From Thalassotalea sp. HSM 43 (GTDB taxonomy: Bacteria; Pseudomonadota; Gammaproteobacteria; Enterobacterales; Alteromonadaceae), in contig NZ_CP038493.1 in assembly GCF_004752005.1 (NCBI RefSeq), positions 2,504,302-2,568,301 of the forward strand: DNA of 64,000 bases, given 5' to 3'. Both the position numbers and the translations under genes were made by a program. The notes under the pieces were generated by a model, which did no database searches, was not told where the DNA came from, and was given only the letters and a program-made list of their open reading frames with translations. Below, piece by piece: positions 27,437-37,174 of this stretch. How positions within the stretch are numbered: position 1 is the first letter of the stretch; each line of letters begins with the position of its first letter.

Positions 27437-30400
27437 ATGGAGCAGCAAGAAAAACTCACGGGTATCATTGCTTGGTTTGCTCGCAACAGTGTAGCTGCCA
27501 ATTTAATGATGGTGTTTATCATCATCATGGGTATTTACTCTTATTTCAATATCACCAAAAAGATGTTCCCGGAATTTAGCCCTAATACGATTATGGTTAC
27601 GGTGACGCATCTTGGTGCCTCACCGGCCGATGTCGAACAGTCGGTTATTTTGCAAATCGAAGAAAAGTTAGAAAATGTACAAGGCTTAAAGCGCGTTACT
27701 TCGGAGGCAACTGAGGGCCTTGCTACGGTGACCATCGAGATCAATTCCGGTTATTCACTGGAAGACAAGCTCAATGAAATTCAAATGCAAATAGACACCA
27801 TCACCACCTTTCCCGCACAAATTGAGCGACCCTTGGTGATGAAGCAAGAGTTTCAGATGGATGTACTTTGGGTATCGGTTAATGGCCAGATGGACAGGCG
27901 CACTCGACAGGAGCTAGCGCAAGACATTAAAGATGAAATAACGGCATTACCAGACGTCAACATTGCTGAAGTGGTTGGTATTCGAGATTATGAAATATCG
28001 ATTGAGATATCGGAATTGCAATTACTTGAATATGGCCTGACATTTGATGAGATCTCACAAGCCATTAAGCGCTCTTCGCTTGATTTACCCGGTGGTACCA
28101 TTAAATCCAGCGGTGGCTATATCCAATTACGCACAGAAGGCCAAGCCTATACTGGGCAAGAATTTTCTCGTCTGGTATTACGCACTAATTCTGATGGTAC
28201 CCATTTGACCCTTGGCGATATAGCCAACGTTAAGGACGCCTTCGTTGAAGATGAAGGCTTCGCGTTATTTGATGGCAAAAACACCACCAGTATTCGTGTT
28301 CGCTCTACCAGTAATCAAAACGATTTAGAAATTGCCAAACAAGTACGTGCTTATGTTGATAAAAAGCAGCAGTCACTGCCTGAAGGTGCCAATGTAGAGG
28401 TCTTTGCTGACTCGTCGTTTTATTTGAGCGAGCGCCTGACCATGATGTTTGAAAACCTCATGCTTGGTGCAGCACTGGTGTTTTTAGTATTAACCCTATT
28501 TTTACGAGTGCGTGTCGCTTTTTGGGTTATGGTCGGCATTCCAATTTGTTTCCTTGGCGCATTTATGATGATGCCGTTATTAGGAGATTTCTCAGTAACC
28601 GTAAACTTACTCAGCTTATTCGCCTTTATCATGGTATTGGGTATTGTCGTTGATGACGCCATTGTTATCGGTGAAAGCGTCTATAGCGAAGTGCAAAATA
28701 AAGGCCACTCGGTTGATAACGTTATCCGTGGCGCGCATCGAGTCGCTATGCCTGCGACCTTCGGGGTTCTAACGACCATTGCCGCATTTGCGCCGCTGAT
28801 TTTTATTGACACCAACTTCTCTGGCTTTTTCCAATCAATCGCCATCGTGGTTATGCTTTGTCTGGTTTTCTCTATCATTGAGTCGAAGTGGATCTTGCCA
28901 GCGCATTTAGCGCACATGAAGTACACCGAGATTGATCCGGACAACGCCCATATTGTGCATCGTATTCAATTGCGCTTTAAAGCGTGGCTCGACATCTTTA
29001 TTAAAAACACCTATCTACGATCGATTACCTGGTCATTGAAAAATCGCTATACCACCATGGCGGCGTTTATCGCTTTGTTTTTTCTTTCAATTGGCTTAAT
29101 TGCCGGTTCATTGGTTAAAACAGAGGTGTTTCCTAGTGTGCCTAGTGACTTTATTCAAGGGCAAATCATTATGGAGGACGGTATGGCACCGGAACGACGT
29201 AATGAGGCATTGCAGCGGGTTATTGACTCAGGCTATGAAATGGCAGAGGAAAATCTCTATCAAGGGGAAAGCTTTATCCGTCATATCATGGTGTTTACCA
29301 ACGGCAATCTCGCTGGCGGTTTTTTGATGGAATTAAATAAATCAGAGTTTCGTGAATTAAACGCCTTTGAGATTGAAAAATTATGGCGCGAACAAATAGG
29401 CGAAATCCCTGGAGTTAAAGAGCTCCGCCTATTTGCCGGTACCAATGCGGGTGGTGGCGCCGCCTTAGAGTTCCAACTAAATGGTCTGGACGAGTATGAG
29501 CTTGAGCAGGCGGCCTTGGAAGTGCAGGATAAACTCGGTGAATACGACGGTGTGTACGACATCCGTAATTCTTTCAGTCGTGGTAGTGAAGAAATTAAAT
29601 TGTCGATTCGCCCTGAAGCGGAAGTGCTGGGCTTGTCGTTATCCGATCTCGGTAAACAAGTACGTCAGGCATTTTATGGCGATGAAGCGCAACGTATACA
29701 GCGTGGACGTAATGAAGTGAAAGTTATGGTGCGCTACCCTGAAGAAGAACGTCGTTCAATCACTGACTTGGAAAACATGTGGGTTCGTACCCCAAGTGGT
29801 CAGGAAGTGCCGTTCTATCAGGTTGCTGATGTTGAAATCGGCCAAGGATTCTCAAAAATCACCCGTATCAATAATAAACGTACCATCAAAATCGCTGCTG
29901 AAATTGACAGTGAAAAAGTCGAGTCTCGCAAGGTGCTTGGTGAATTCAATGAGCAAATTATCCCTGCTATTTTGGCTAAATACCCGACCGTAAAATATGG
30001 AATGGAAGGTGCGAGTAAAGATCAACAGGACTTTTTGCAGCAGTTAATGTTTGCGGCAGTAACGGCGTTATTTTTAATTTACGGTTTGATTGCCATACCA
30101 ACCAAATCATATACCCAACCACTCGTGATCATGTCGGTTATTCCGTTTGGTATCATTGGCGCCATCTGGGGACATATGATCGTCGGTAAAACCATTAATA
30201 TGATGTCTATGTACGGTTTTATTGCGTTATCAGGTGTTGTCGTCAATGACTCGCTGATTTTGGTCGACTTTATTAATCGTGCCAAAAATACCGGTATGCG
30301 AATGATGGATATCGTTATTGAAGCGGGTATGCAACGTTTTCGTGCGATATTGCTGACATCACTTACCACCTTTTTTGGTATTTTACCGATCTATTTTGAG

Positions 30401-30571
30401 ACCAGTTTACAGGCGCAGTTTATTATCCCAATGGCAATATCACTGGGCTTCGGTATTATCTTCGCCACCGTAATAACGCTATTTTTGATTCCGAGTCTGT
30501 ATCTGATACGAGAGGATATAGGCAACCAATTTAAGCGCAAACGACAGCCATCGAATTTAACCCACGGTTAA
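27437..30571 (+). CDS. RND-family efflux pump, inner-membrane permease
   Basis: This 1044-residue protein has the standard RND layout: one N-terminal helix (about 15-35), a large periplasmic loop, a helix bundle (about 340-490), a second long loop (about 560-870) and a final bundle (to about 1030). TM4 contains the proton-relay aspartate pair (GIVVDDAIVIGE). It is proton-driven and exports drugs, lipids or other amphiphiles. It is closer to the general AcrB/HAE-like export group than to heavy-metal pumps, judged by the intramembrane DD pair only. It is co-transcribed with the adaptor gene. Confidence 0.93.
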   Translation: MEQQEKLTGIIAWFARNSVAANLMMVFIIIMGIYSYFNITKKMFPEFSPNTIMVTVTHLGASPADVEQSVILQIEEKLENVQGLKRVTSEATEGLATVTIEINSGYSLEDKLNEIQMQIDTITTFPAQIERPLVMKQEFQMDVLWVSVNGQMDRRTRQELAQDIKDEITALPDVNIAEVVGIRDYEISIEISELQLLEYGLTFDEISQAIKRSSLDLPGGTIKSSGGYIQLRTEGQAYTGQEFSRLVLRTNSDGTHLTLGDIANVKDAFVEDEGFALFDGKNTTSIRVRSTSNQNDLEIAKQVRAYVDKKQQSLPEGANVEVFADSSFYLSERLTMMFENLMLGAALVFLVLTLFLRVRVAFWVMVGIPICFLGAFMMMPLLGDFSVTVNLLSLFAFIMVLGIVVDDAIVIGESVYSEVQNKGHSVDNVIRGAHRVAMPATFGVLTTIAAFAPLIFIDTNFSGFFQSIAIVVMLCLVFSIIESKWILPAHLAHMKYTEIDPDNAHIVHRIQLRFKAWLDIFIKNTYLRSITWSLKNRYTTMAAFIALFFLSIGLIAGSLVKTEVFPSVPSDFIQGQIIMEDGMAPERRNEALQRVIDSGYEMAEENLYQGESFIRHIMVFTNGNLAGGFLMELNKSEFRELNAFEIEKLWREQIGEIPGVKELRLFAGTNAGGGAALEFQLNGLDEYELEQAALEVQDKLGEYDGVYDIRNSFSRGSEEIKLSIRPEAEVLGLSLSDLGKQVRQAFYGDEAQRIQRGRNEVKVMVRYPEEERRSITDLENMWVRTPSGQEVPFYQVADVEIGQGFSKITRINNKRTIKIAAEIDSEKVESRKVLGEFNEQIIPAILAKYPTVKYGMEGASKDQQDFLQQLMFAAVTALFLIYGLIAIPTKSYTQPLVIMSVIPFGIIGAIWGHMIVGKTINMMSMYGFIALSGVVVNDSLILVDFINRAKNTGMRMMDIVIEAGMQRFRAILLTSLTTFFGILPIYFETSLQAQFIIPMAISLGFGIIFATVITLFLIPSLYLIREDIGNQFKRKRQPSNLTHG

Positions 30572-30586
30572 TTCAGTAGGCAAATC

Positions 30587-30624
30587 AATCGCATTAACTC
30601 GTTTGAGTTGGTGCGATTTTTATT
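30587..30624 (+). terminator. Intrinsic terminator of the RND operon
   Basis: AATCGCATTAACTC, loop GTTT and GAGTTGGTGCGATT form a 14-bp stem with two G-U pairs, followed by TTTATTT; 16 nt after the pump stop. Confidence 0.85.
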
Positions 30625-30712
30625 TGCTTGGTCGCTAAACTGAGTTTGCCAAGCGAATAGTTTTATAGCAAAATCAAAGCGCCTACCCTCATTAATCTGA
30701 TTTGGAGCAGAA

Positions 30713-31348
30713 ATGAAAATTGTCATATTACACGGATTGTTTATGAACAAAATTATCATGGCTCCGCTGGCCAATCGCCTTGTGCAGCTTGGCCATATCG
30801 TCGAAAATATTTCTTACCCAAGTACCAAAGCAGACAAAGAAAAATTGTTTCACAGCATTGATAAACGTGTTGGTGATGGGCCGACAGTATTGCTCGGTCA
30901 TTCACTTGGCGGGCTTGTCGCAACGGAGTATTTATTTACTCGTCAAGTATCGGTTGAACGCGTACCGTTAGTGATAACTCTTGGCACGCCACATCAAGGC
31001 GCACAAATTGCCGAAGACATGAAAAAAGTAAACATTCAACATCTGTTAGGTTCTTCGACTCAATTTGGTTTATTGCCTAAACGATTCACTAAATCTTGGC
31101 CTGTGCCGCAAAAGCTTATCTCTATCGCGGGTTCCATTAAAATTGGTGCTAGGCCACTACTGGATCGGGTATGGCGCGACGGAGTCGAGGACTCTGATGG
31201 TACAGTGAGTATTGCTGAAACTCGCATACCAGGCATGACAGAGCACATTGTACTTAATCAAACTCATACATCTTTGGTGTATTCGAAAGACGTGGTGAGT
31301 ATCATTGATGAGCGATGTAAGGCACTCGTTAGCGACCCAGACCACTAA
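30713..31348 (+). CDS. Alpha/beta hydrolase (lipase/PGAP1-like)
   Basis: This 211-residue protein has an alpha/beta hydrolase fold. The oxyanion segment ILHGLF is near the N-terminus, and the nucleophile elbow G-H-S-L-G-G has Ser at residue 64. An acidic residue in EDSDGTVS and a His in NQTHTSL near the C-terminus complete a plausible triad. There is no signal peptide, so it is probably cytoplasmic. A good ribosome site (GGAGCAG) precedes the ATG. It is a single gene between the efflux operon and glnK; the substrate is unknown. Confidence 0.82.
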   Translation: MKIVILHGLFMNKIIMAPLANRLVQLGHIVENISYPSTKADKEKLFHSIDKRVGDGPTVLLGHSLGGLVATEYLFTRQVSVERVPLVITLGTPHQGAQIAEDMKKVNIQHLLGSSTQFGLLPKRFTKSWPVPQKLISIAGSIKIGARPLLDRVWRDGVEDSDGTVSIAETRIPGMTEHIVLNQTHTSLVYSKDVVSIIDERCKALVSDPDH

Positions 31349-31490
31349 CGATTAATAAACCAAAGTCGGTTTTTATATCGATACTCCTTTCTAATATTAG
31401 TTTCTGTTACTCACTTCTTTCGGCAGCTTCTGTTTTAGGTATTTCTGCAAAAATAATTAGCACAGTTTTAAAGCAATATGGCGGTCGCAA

Positions 31491-31507
31491 CGCCCCAACT
31501 TGGTGCG
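31491..31507. promoter_or_regulatory. Candidate NtrC-binding site upstream of glnK
   Basis: CGCCCCAACTTGGTGCG fits the dyad consensus TGCACCAnnnTGGTGCA at 11 of 14 defined positions. Its centre is about 100 bp before the start site predicted from the sigma-54 motif, a usual enhancer distance. Confidence 0.65.
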
Positions 31508-31570
31508 TTGTGTTTTCGTTATTAAGCTGTAAATCGTTTAAGTGTTTGTTTTTGTTGGTTTTATATTTGT

Positions 31571-31586
31571 TGGTACGCAACTTGTA
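31571..31586 (+). promoter_or_regulatory. Candidate sigma-54 promoter of glnK-amtB
   Basis: TGGTACGCAACTTGTA matches the RpoN consensus TGGCACGnnnnTTGCA except for C-to-T in both boxes; the -24/-12 spacing is exact. The predicted transcript would start about 20 nt before the glnK ATG at 31619, leaving just room for the GGGGG ribosome site. Confidence 0.75.
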
Positions 31587-31609
31587 ACCATTAACCCAGC
31601 AACTATTAG

Positions 31610-31957
<348 letters not shown>

Positions 31958-31969
31958 CAGGGGGATAAA

Positions 31970-33214
31970 ATGGAAGAGTTAACGACATTAACAGGTACAG
32001 TAACCGAACTTAGATTCGCGCTTGATACCTTTTACTTTTTGTTGTCAGGTGTATTAGTAATGTGGATGGCGGCAGGTTTTGCCATGCTTGAAGCGGGTAT
32101 GGTTCGTTCTAAGAACACTACTGAAATTCTAACTAAAAACATTGCGCTGTATTCAATTGCATGTGTGATGTTTTTGTTGGTTGGTTACAATATTATGTAC
32201 GTAGATAACGCTGAAGGCGGTATCTTACCATCAATTGCCGGTTTAATTGGTACACAAGCGGAAGGTGCTGATCACTCTCTAGAGTCAGACTTCTTCTTCC
32301 AAGTAGTATTCGTTGCTACTGCAATGTCTATTGTATCGGGTGCCGTAGCTGAGCGTATGAAGCTTTGGGCATTCTTAATATTTACCGTTGTTTTAACAGG
32401 CTTTATCTACCCAGTTGAAGGTTACTGGACTTGGGGCGGTGGTTTCTTATCTGAAGCTGGTTTTAGCGACTTCGCAGGTTCTGGTATTGTTCACATGGCC
32501 GGTGCCGCTGCTGCACTTGCTGGTGTATTACTGTTAGGTGCTCGTAAGGGTAAATACGGTAAAAACGGTGAAATCTTCCCAATCCCAGGTTCAAACATGC
32601 CATTGGCTACGCTTGGTACTTTCATCTTATGGATGGGTTGGTTTGGTTTTAACGGTGGTTCTCAATTGCTTCTATCTGATGCTGAAAACGCAACCGCTGT
32701 TGGTCAAATTTTCGTTAACACCAATGCTGCTGCCGCTGCAGGTGCTGTTGCCGCACTATTACTTAATAAAGTAATTTGGGGTAAAGCAGACCTAACCATG
32801 ATTCTAAATGGTGCATTAGCTGGTTTGGTAACGATTACCGCTGACCCACTATCTCCATCTCCACTGTTTGCAAGCTTACTTGGTGCACTTGGTGGTATGT
32901 TAGTGGTACTTTCAATTACCTCTCTGGATAAAGTCAAGATTGATGATCCAGTAGGTGCTATCTCTGTTCACGGTGTTGTTGGTTTCTTCGCGCTAATGGT
33001 TGTACCATTTAGCAACGGCGATGCAACATTTGGTGCTCAGTTATACGGTGCATTCGTTATCTTCGCATGGGTATTTGCAGCAAGTTTTGCAGTATGGTTT
33101 GTATTGAAGAAAACCATGGGCATCCGTGTTAGTGAAGATGAAGAATACAATGGTGTGGACAAATCTGATTGTGGTGTCGAAGCATACCCTGAGTTTGTCT
33201 CGCTAAAAGGATAA
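31970..33214 (+). CDS. amtB: Ammonium transporter
   Basis: This 414-residue trimeric inner-membrane ammonium channel has 11 helices. The twin pore histidines are seen in GIVHMAGAAAAL and ISVHGVVGFFALM, with the conserved DFAGSGIVH and FNGGSQ segments. An N-terminal helix begins near residue 20; there is no clear long signal peptide. The gene is tightly coupled to glnK, the universal arrangement for nitrogen-regulated ammonium uptake, and ends in a strong terminator. Confidence 0.97.
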   Translation: MEELTTLTGTVTELRFALDTFYFLLSGVLVMWMAAGFAMLEAGMVRSKNTTEILTKNIALYSIACVMFLLVGYNIMYVDNAEGGILPSIAGLIGTQAEGADHSLESDFFFQVVFVATAMSIVSGAVAERMKLWAFLIFTVVLTGFIYPVEGYWTWGGGFLSEAGFSDFAGSGIVHMAGAAAALAGVLLLGARKGKYGKNGEIFPIPGSNMPLATLGTFILWMGWFGFNGGSQLLLSDAENATAVGQIFVNTNAAAAAGAVAALLLNKVIWGKADLTMILNGALAGLVTITADPLSPSPLFASLLGALGGMLVVLSITSLDKVKIDDPVGAISVHGVVGFFALMVVPFSNGDATFGAQLYGAFVIFAWVFAASFAVWFVLKKTMGIRVSEDEEYNGVDKSDCGVEAYPEFVSLKG

Positions 33215-33246
33215 TAACAATAACGACGCTAGTTGGTTAAAGTTTA

Positions 33247-33275
33247 GGGCCGGTTTATACCGGCCCTTTTTTTAT
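33247..33275 (+). terminator. Intrinsic terminator of glnK-amtB
   Basis: A perfect 7-bp GC-rich stem GGGCCGG / CCGGCCC with loop TTTATA is followed by seven T; 33 nt after amtB. Confidence 0.95.
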
Positions 33276-33430
33276 TATTAATAAATAGTTAGCGACTGTT
33301 TTGTTGAATTATTAAACACCACTCAAAGACAAATTCGTTGTTTTTTCGCTTTGTCGACTGATCACATTGCCGATTGCCAAATCAGGTGCTATGTTACAAA
33401 TAACTAATACAGCATTATCAGGTAGTACTT

Positions 33431-33760
33431 ATGAAAACAATAACTATATCGCTTCTTTCCACCCTAATGCTTAGCCAAGCCGGATGTGCTTTTATCACTG
33501 AAGATCCCTGTGAAGATATCGTCTTTACCTCGGAGCAACGCGAACAATGTGCACAACTGCAAAGGCAAATCGTAAACGCAAAAAATAATCCCATTAAACG
33601 CACTGAACTCGAGCGTCGCTATGAGCAAGATTGCGTTAATATCCGTTACTATCGTGATGATAAAACCGATGAGCGCTGTAATAACCAAACCTCGGTTGAT
33701 AGTATCCTACGCGAAGGTCGCCCAGAAGACGTAGAAACCGCAACTGGAGCCAATGATTAA
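33431..33760 (+). CDS. Small exported, possibly lipid-anchored protein of unknown function
   Basis: I recognise no family. The 109-residue product starts with a signal-peptide-like segment (MKTITISLLSTLMLSQAGC). The Cys at 19 could be lipidated, although the -3 residue is Gln, so the lipobox is imperfect. The mature part is hydrophilic with four further cysteines (at about 27, 39, 68 and 83). Its last base overlaps the ATG of the thioredoxin-like gene (TAATG), so the two are translationally coupled; the cysteines and the partner suggest a disulfide-related periplasmic role, which is inference only. Confidence 0.72.
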   Translation: MKTITISLLSTLMLSQAGCAFITEDPCEDIVFTSEQREQCAQLQRQIVNAKNNPIKRTELERRYEQDCVNIRYYRDDKTDERCNNQTSVDSILREGRPEDVETATGAND

Positions 33761-34233
33761 TGCGTAACATGCTTGCGGTGTTAGTCATGATTTCGCCTTT
33801 GCTATTCGCGAGCAAGTCATTACAGGCCGAAACGGTTGTCGATAGTATCAGTGAACTGAAAACCATGGTCGCGGAAAATAAAGGTAAGGTTATTTACCTC
33901 GATTTTTGGGCCTCTTGGTGTATTCCTTGTAAAAAGTCCTTTCCTTGGATGAATGAAATGCAGAACAAGTATCAGCAGCAAGGACTAACGGTAATTTCGG
34001 TTAACGTTGATGTGAAACAGGCCATGGCCGAAGCCTTTATTGCCGAACACCCGGCAAACTTTTCGGTGATCTACGATCCCGATGGCCGATTGGCGAAAAA
34101 GTTTGAATTAAAAGGCATGCCAAGCAGTTTCATTTATGATCGCAGTGGCAAAATAGTCAAAGCACACACCGGCTTTTTTGTTAACAAGCAGGCGCAATAT
34201 GAAGCTGAATTGGTCGAGCTACTAAAACAGTAA
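33760..34233 (+). CDS. Periplasmic thioredoxin-like protein (TlpA/ResA type)
   Basis: This 157-residue protein has a signal peptide (about 1-23) and a thioredoxin fold with the active site W-C-I-P-C (C54 and C57) in DFWASWCIPCKKSFPWMNEM, plus the cis-Pro region KGMPSSFIYD. Proteins of this type reduce or isomerise disulfides in the periplasm. It is coupled to the cysteine-bearing small putative lipoprotein upstream, which may be its substrate or partner. Confidence 0.88.
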   Translation: MRNMLAVLVMISPLLFASKSLQAETVVDSISELKTMVAENKGKVIYLDFWASWCIPCKKSFPWMNEMQNKYQQQGLTVISVNVDVKQAMAEAFIAEHPANFSVIYDPDGRLAKKFELKGMPSSFIYDRSGKIVKAHTGFFVNKQAQYEAELVELLKQ

Positions 34234-34256
34234 ATGACCAGCAGTTAAACTCACAT

Positions 34257-34310
34257 TTTTCAAGGGGTCAGATGACTTGAATTGAATCAAGTCATCTGAC
34301 CCCTTGAAAA
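34257..34310. repeat. Perfect palindrome with 24-bp arms
   Basis: The left arm (34257-34280) and right arm (34287-34310) are exact reverse complements around a 6-bp centre ATTGAA. Each arm contains AAGGGGTCAGATGACTTGA, which resembles motifs seen beside RAYT/IS200-like transposases in marine gammaproteobacteria (recollection, not searched). It lies between the thioredoxin-like gene and the bidirectional terminator. Confidence 0.92.
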
Positions 34311-34311
34311 T

Positions 34312-34341
34312 AAAAACGGTCGCTATTGCGACCGTTTTTTA
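34312..34341. terminator. Bidirectional intrinsic terminator between thioredoxin-like gene and mdh
   Basis: AAAAACGGTCGC, loop TATT and GCGACCGTTTTT form a perfect 12-bp stem with T runs on both strands. It serves the plus-strand thioredoxin-like gene and minus-strand mdh. Confidence 0.93.
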
Positions 34342-34360
34342 TTGCGTAGCAATCAAGTGA

Positions 34361-35299
34361 TTAGGCGTTGATGAAATCAACACCTTCTTGAATATCTTTG
34401 TTTAGAGTCGCTAGCATGTCGTCTTTTGCTTTTTGCTCATAAGCGCTAAGCTCACCGTATGGTAAGTACTCTTCTACACCGTTCTTACCAAGTACAACTG
34501 GTTGTGCGAAGTATTCAGCATCACCGGTGTTACCTTGAACGTATGCGTAGTCAACAACGCCTTCTTCGCCTTGTAGACCACGTACCAGTGATAAACAAAA
34601 ACGAGCTGCTGCAGCACCCATAGAAAGCGTCGCAGAACCGCCACCAGCTTTTGCGTTAACAACTTCGGTACCAGCGTTTTGGATGCGTGGTGTTAGTGCG
34701 TCAATTTCTTCTTGAGTAAACTCAACACCTTCAACTTGTGAAAGTAGAGGAAGAATAGTTGTACCTGAGTGACCACCGATTACTGGTACTTTAATGTCTG
34801 AAGTCGACTTGCCTTTTAGCTCAGCAATGAAGGTTTCGCTACGGATAACATCAAGAGTTGTTACACCAAATACGCGGTTCGCTTCGTAAGTACCTGCTTT
34901 TTTGAAAACTTCAGCAACAATTGGCACAGTGCCGTTTACTGGGTTGGTAATAACACCAACAAGCGCTTTTGGACTGTTAGCAACGATGCTTTCAGCAAGC
35001 GTCTTAATGATGCCAGCATTGACAGCAAATAGGTCAGCACGGTCCATACCAGGCTTACGTGGCATACCTGCTGGAATAATTACAATGTCACAACCTGTTA
35101 GGGCAGTCGCTAAATCATCAGCGCCGTAACCTTTAACTGTTACATCAGTAGGGATGTGAGATAAGTCAACGGCAACACCTGGAACAACTGGGGCTACGTC
35201 ATACAAAGATAACTCTGAACCTGCTGGTAGTTGAGTTTTAAGTAATAGTGATAAGGCTTGACCGATACCACCGGCTGCACCAAGAACGGCAACTTTCAT
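34361..35299 (-). CDS. mdh: Malate dehydrogenase (NAD)
   Basis: This 312-residue TCA-cycle enzyme oxidises malate to oxaloacetate with NAD+. The NAD-binding motif GAAGGIGQ, the substrate arginines in [20 protein letters not shown] and the catalytic His in VIGGHSG are present. The length matches E. coli Mdh (312). It diverges from argR, a gene pair conserved widely among gammaproteobacteria. Confidence 0.98.
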   Translation of the reverse strand: MKVAVLGAAGGIGQALSLLLKTQLPAGSELSLYDVAPVVPGVAVDLSHIPTDVTVKGYGADDLATALTGCDIVIIPAGMPRKPGMDRADLFAVNAGIIKTLAESIVANSPKALVGVITNPVNGTVPIVAEVFKKAGTYEANRVFGVTTLDVIRSETFIAELKGKSTSDIKVPVIGGHSGTTILPLLSQVEGVEFTQEEIDALTPRIQNAGTEVVNAKAGGGSATLSMGAAAARFCLSLVRGLQGEEGVVDYAYVQGNTGDAEYFAQPVVLGKNGVEEYLPYGELSAYEQKAKDDMLATLNKDIQEGVDFINA

Positions 35300-35651
35300 T
35301 GAATTTCTCCAAAATGATGTGAGTGTTAGTAATCACTTAACAGCCAATCTAGAGGATAATTCCAGATTGAGTAATTACTTTAATTTTTTAGTGCACAAAA
35401 GATACAAAATTGAGACTAAAAATACAAACACTTTTGTCAACAATAGGGCTATGGTGATATGATACTTTAGTTCAGAATCTCGATATTTGTAATATAAACT
35501 GAACATTACAATAAGAAACGACAAGAATTGGGACACCTTTGGTCAAATAGGCTCAGCCGAAATGAGCGTTAACCAATAGGTATTGGGGAATTGTTTTAAC
35601 AGTGATTACTGTCACCGGTAAACACCGAAAATACGGTCAAAAGAATAATTT
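35300..35651. other. Divergent mdh-argR intergenic region
   Basis: The region holds promoters for two divergent genes, but I could not assign convincing -35/-10 pairs or a good ARG box (TGAATnnnnATTCA type). No small gene or RNA was recognised. Confidence 0.3.
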
Positions 35652-36122
35652 ATGAGCACACAGCAAAAACAGGAAGCTTTAATCAATGCGTTTAAAGAAC
35701 TGCTAAAACAAGAGCAGTTTGGTTCACAGGGCGATATCGTTGAAGCCCTTAAAGCGCAAGGTTTTGATAACGTCAGTCAGTCAAAAGTTTCACGTATGTT
35801 AAGCAAGTTTGGCGCGGTCAGAACCCGCAATGCCCGTCAGGAAATGGTCTATTGTTTACCTGCAGAACTTGGTGTGCCGACGGCAAAAAGTCCACTCAAA
35901 CAATTAGTGCTAGATATCGAGTCGAATGAAGTGATGTTAATCGTTCGTACCAGCCCGGGCGCGGCACAATTAATTGCTCGTTTACTGGACTCACTAGGCA
36001 AAGCCGACGGCGTTTTAGGTACCATTGCTGGCGATGATACCATCTTTATCTCACCAACCTCGGTTAATGATATACAGTCAATTAAAGAAAAATTGTTTAT
36101 GCTGTTTCAGAAAATGAATTAG
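35652..36122 (+). CDS. argR: Arginine repressor
   Basis: This 156-residue hexameric regulator of arginine metabolism, also a XerCD recombination cofactor in E. coli, has an N-terminal winged helix with [20 protein letters not shown] and a C-terminal arginine-binding domain with [10 protein letters not shown]. The length matches the family. It diverges from mdh and ends with a strong terminator. Confidence 0.97.
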   Translation: MSTQQKQEALINAFKELLKQEQFGSQGDIVEALKAQGFDNVSQSKVSRMLSKFGAVRTRNARQEMVYCLPAELGVPTAKSPLKQLVLDIESNEVMLIVRTSPGAAQLIARLLDSLGKADGVLGTIAGDDTIFISPTSVNDIQSIKEKLFMLFQKMN

Positions 36123-36140
36123 GCAATTCAAGAATTGATG

Positions 36141-36173
36141 ACAAAGGGCGCTTTAAGCGCCCTTTGTTTTTTC
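36141..36173 (+). terminator. Intrinsic terminator of argR
   Basis: ACAAAGGGCGC, loop TTTAA and GCGCCCTTTGT form a perfect 11-bp stem followed by TTTTTT; it also separates argR from the convergent peroxidase gene. Confidence 0.92.
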
Positions 36174-36180
36174 TAATAAG

Positions 36181-37104
36181 TTAAAGTTCGGCGGCTTGTT
36201 CTAATAAATCCATCGACGGTACAAAGAAAGATGCACCTGTTTCGGCTTGAGTATATTTTAAGATGTGATCGTAGTTGCCGTGCTCATCACCGGCATACAT
36301 GCTCTTTAACTGCTCTTCAAAGTTAACTGGGGTGTAACAAAAGGACACGAAGAACAGGCCTTGATTCTTCATATGGCCGTACGGCATGCTTTGTCTGAGT
36401 ATTTCCATACTATTGCCATCAGCATCTTTTAGATTGGTGCGTTTAACGTGTGCTGTTGGCGCTTTATCTTCTGACGCGTATTCAATATCATCAACCTTGG
36501 TACGGCCAATAATATCTTCTTGCTGTTTTGTTTCTAAGCCTTCCCACGCGTTAAAGTTGTGGCGAAAACGTTGGATATGCAGATAACTGCCTTTGCTAAA
36601 GTCGCCACAGCTGTCGTCCAAAAGAGCGACCTCGCGCTTGTGTAATCCTTTGGGGTTTTCGGTACCGTCAACAAAGCCGGTTAAGTCGCGACCGTCGAGA
36701 TATCGAAAGCCTTTTACTTGTTCAACCAACTCGACGGCATCGCCTAACATTTCACATACTTTGGTCGATACAACATGGTTAACATCGGCGCGATCGCTGC
36801 GAATTTGCAGGTACAGGTCATAGTTTGTCGCCGGTGCAACGCGATTATCAACTTGAATATGCTCAAAGGCTTTAAGTTGGCTAGGGCGAGCAGTAGGGTA
36901 ATAACGATCCCAATAATTAGCACCAATGGCGATAACAGTATTTAAGTTAGCTTCGGAGAAATTGTGGGCATATTCGTCGAACATGGCGGGAAGCTTTGCC
37001 AAAATCTTGCGAATAAACGCATCATTATTATCTGTTACGTTAAACATCAGGTAGTAACTGTGCAGATTCGGTTCCGCACAAACGCCAAATTGCTCAATAG
37101 CCAT
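36181..37104 (-). CDS. DyP-type heme peroxidase (YfeX-like)
   Basis: This 307-residue cytoplasmic-type protein has no signal peptide. The diagnostic G-x-x-D-G motif is in GFVDGTENP (distal catalytic Asp), a probable proximal heme His is in PTAHVKR, and a distal Arg is in HIQRFRHNFNAW. The family uses H2O2 to oxidise dyes and porphyrinogens; YfeX members have been linked to heme or porphyrin handling. It is on the apaH strand, 70 nt after that gene, and could be read through from it. Confidence 0.9.
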   Translation of the reverse strand: MAIEQFGVCAEPNLHSYYLMFNVTDNNDAFIRKILAKLPAMFDEYAHNFSEANLNTVIAIGANYWDRYYPTARPSQLKAFEHIQVDNRVAPATNYDLYLQIRSDRADVNHVVSTKVCEMLGDAVELVEQVKGFRYLDGRDLTGFVDGTENPKGLHKREVALLDDSCGDFSKGSYLHIQRFRHNFNAWEGLETKQQEDIIGRTKVDDIEYASEDKAPTAHVKRTNLKDADGNSMEILRQSMPYGHMKNQGLFFVSFCYTPVNFEEQLKSMYAGDEHGNYDHILKYTQAETGASFFVPSMDLLEQAAEL

Positions 37105-37174
37105 AATTATTAACTCGCTAATATTTTTAATTAAGTATATGAATTAATGAACAATTAAGAAAGCGAGGCGGGCA

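Noticed and set aside
31355-31380. Weak hairpin (AAACC/GGTTT) after the alpha/beta hydrolase gene
   Set aside because: A 5-bp AT-rich stem is too weak to call as a terminator.
35300-35651. ARG boxes before argR
   Set aside because: No sequence close to the 18-bp palindromic consensus was found by eye; autoregulation is therefore not claimed.
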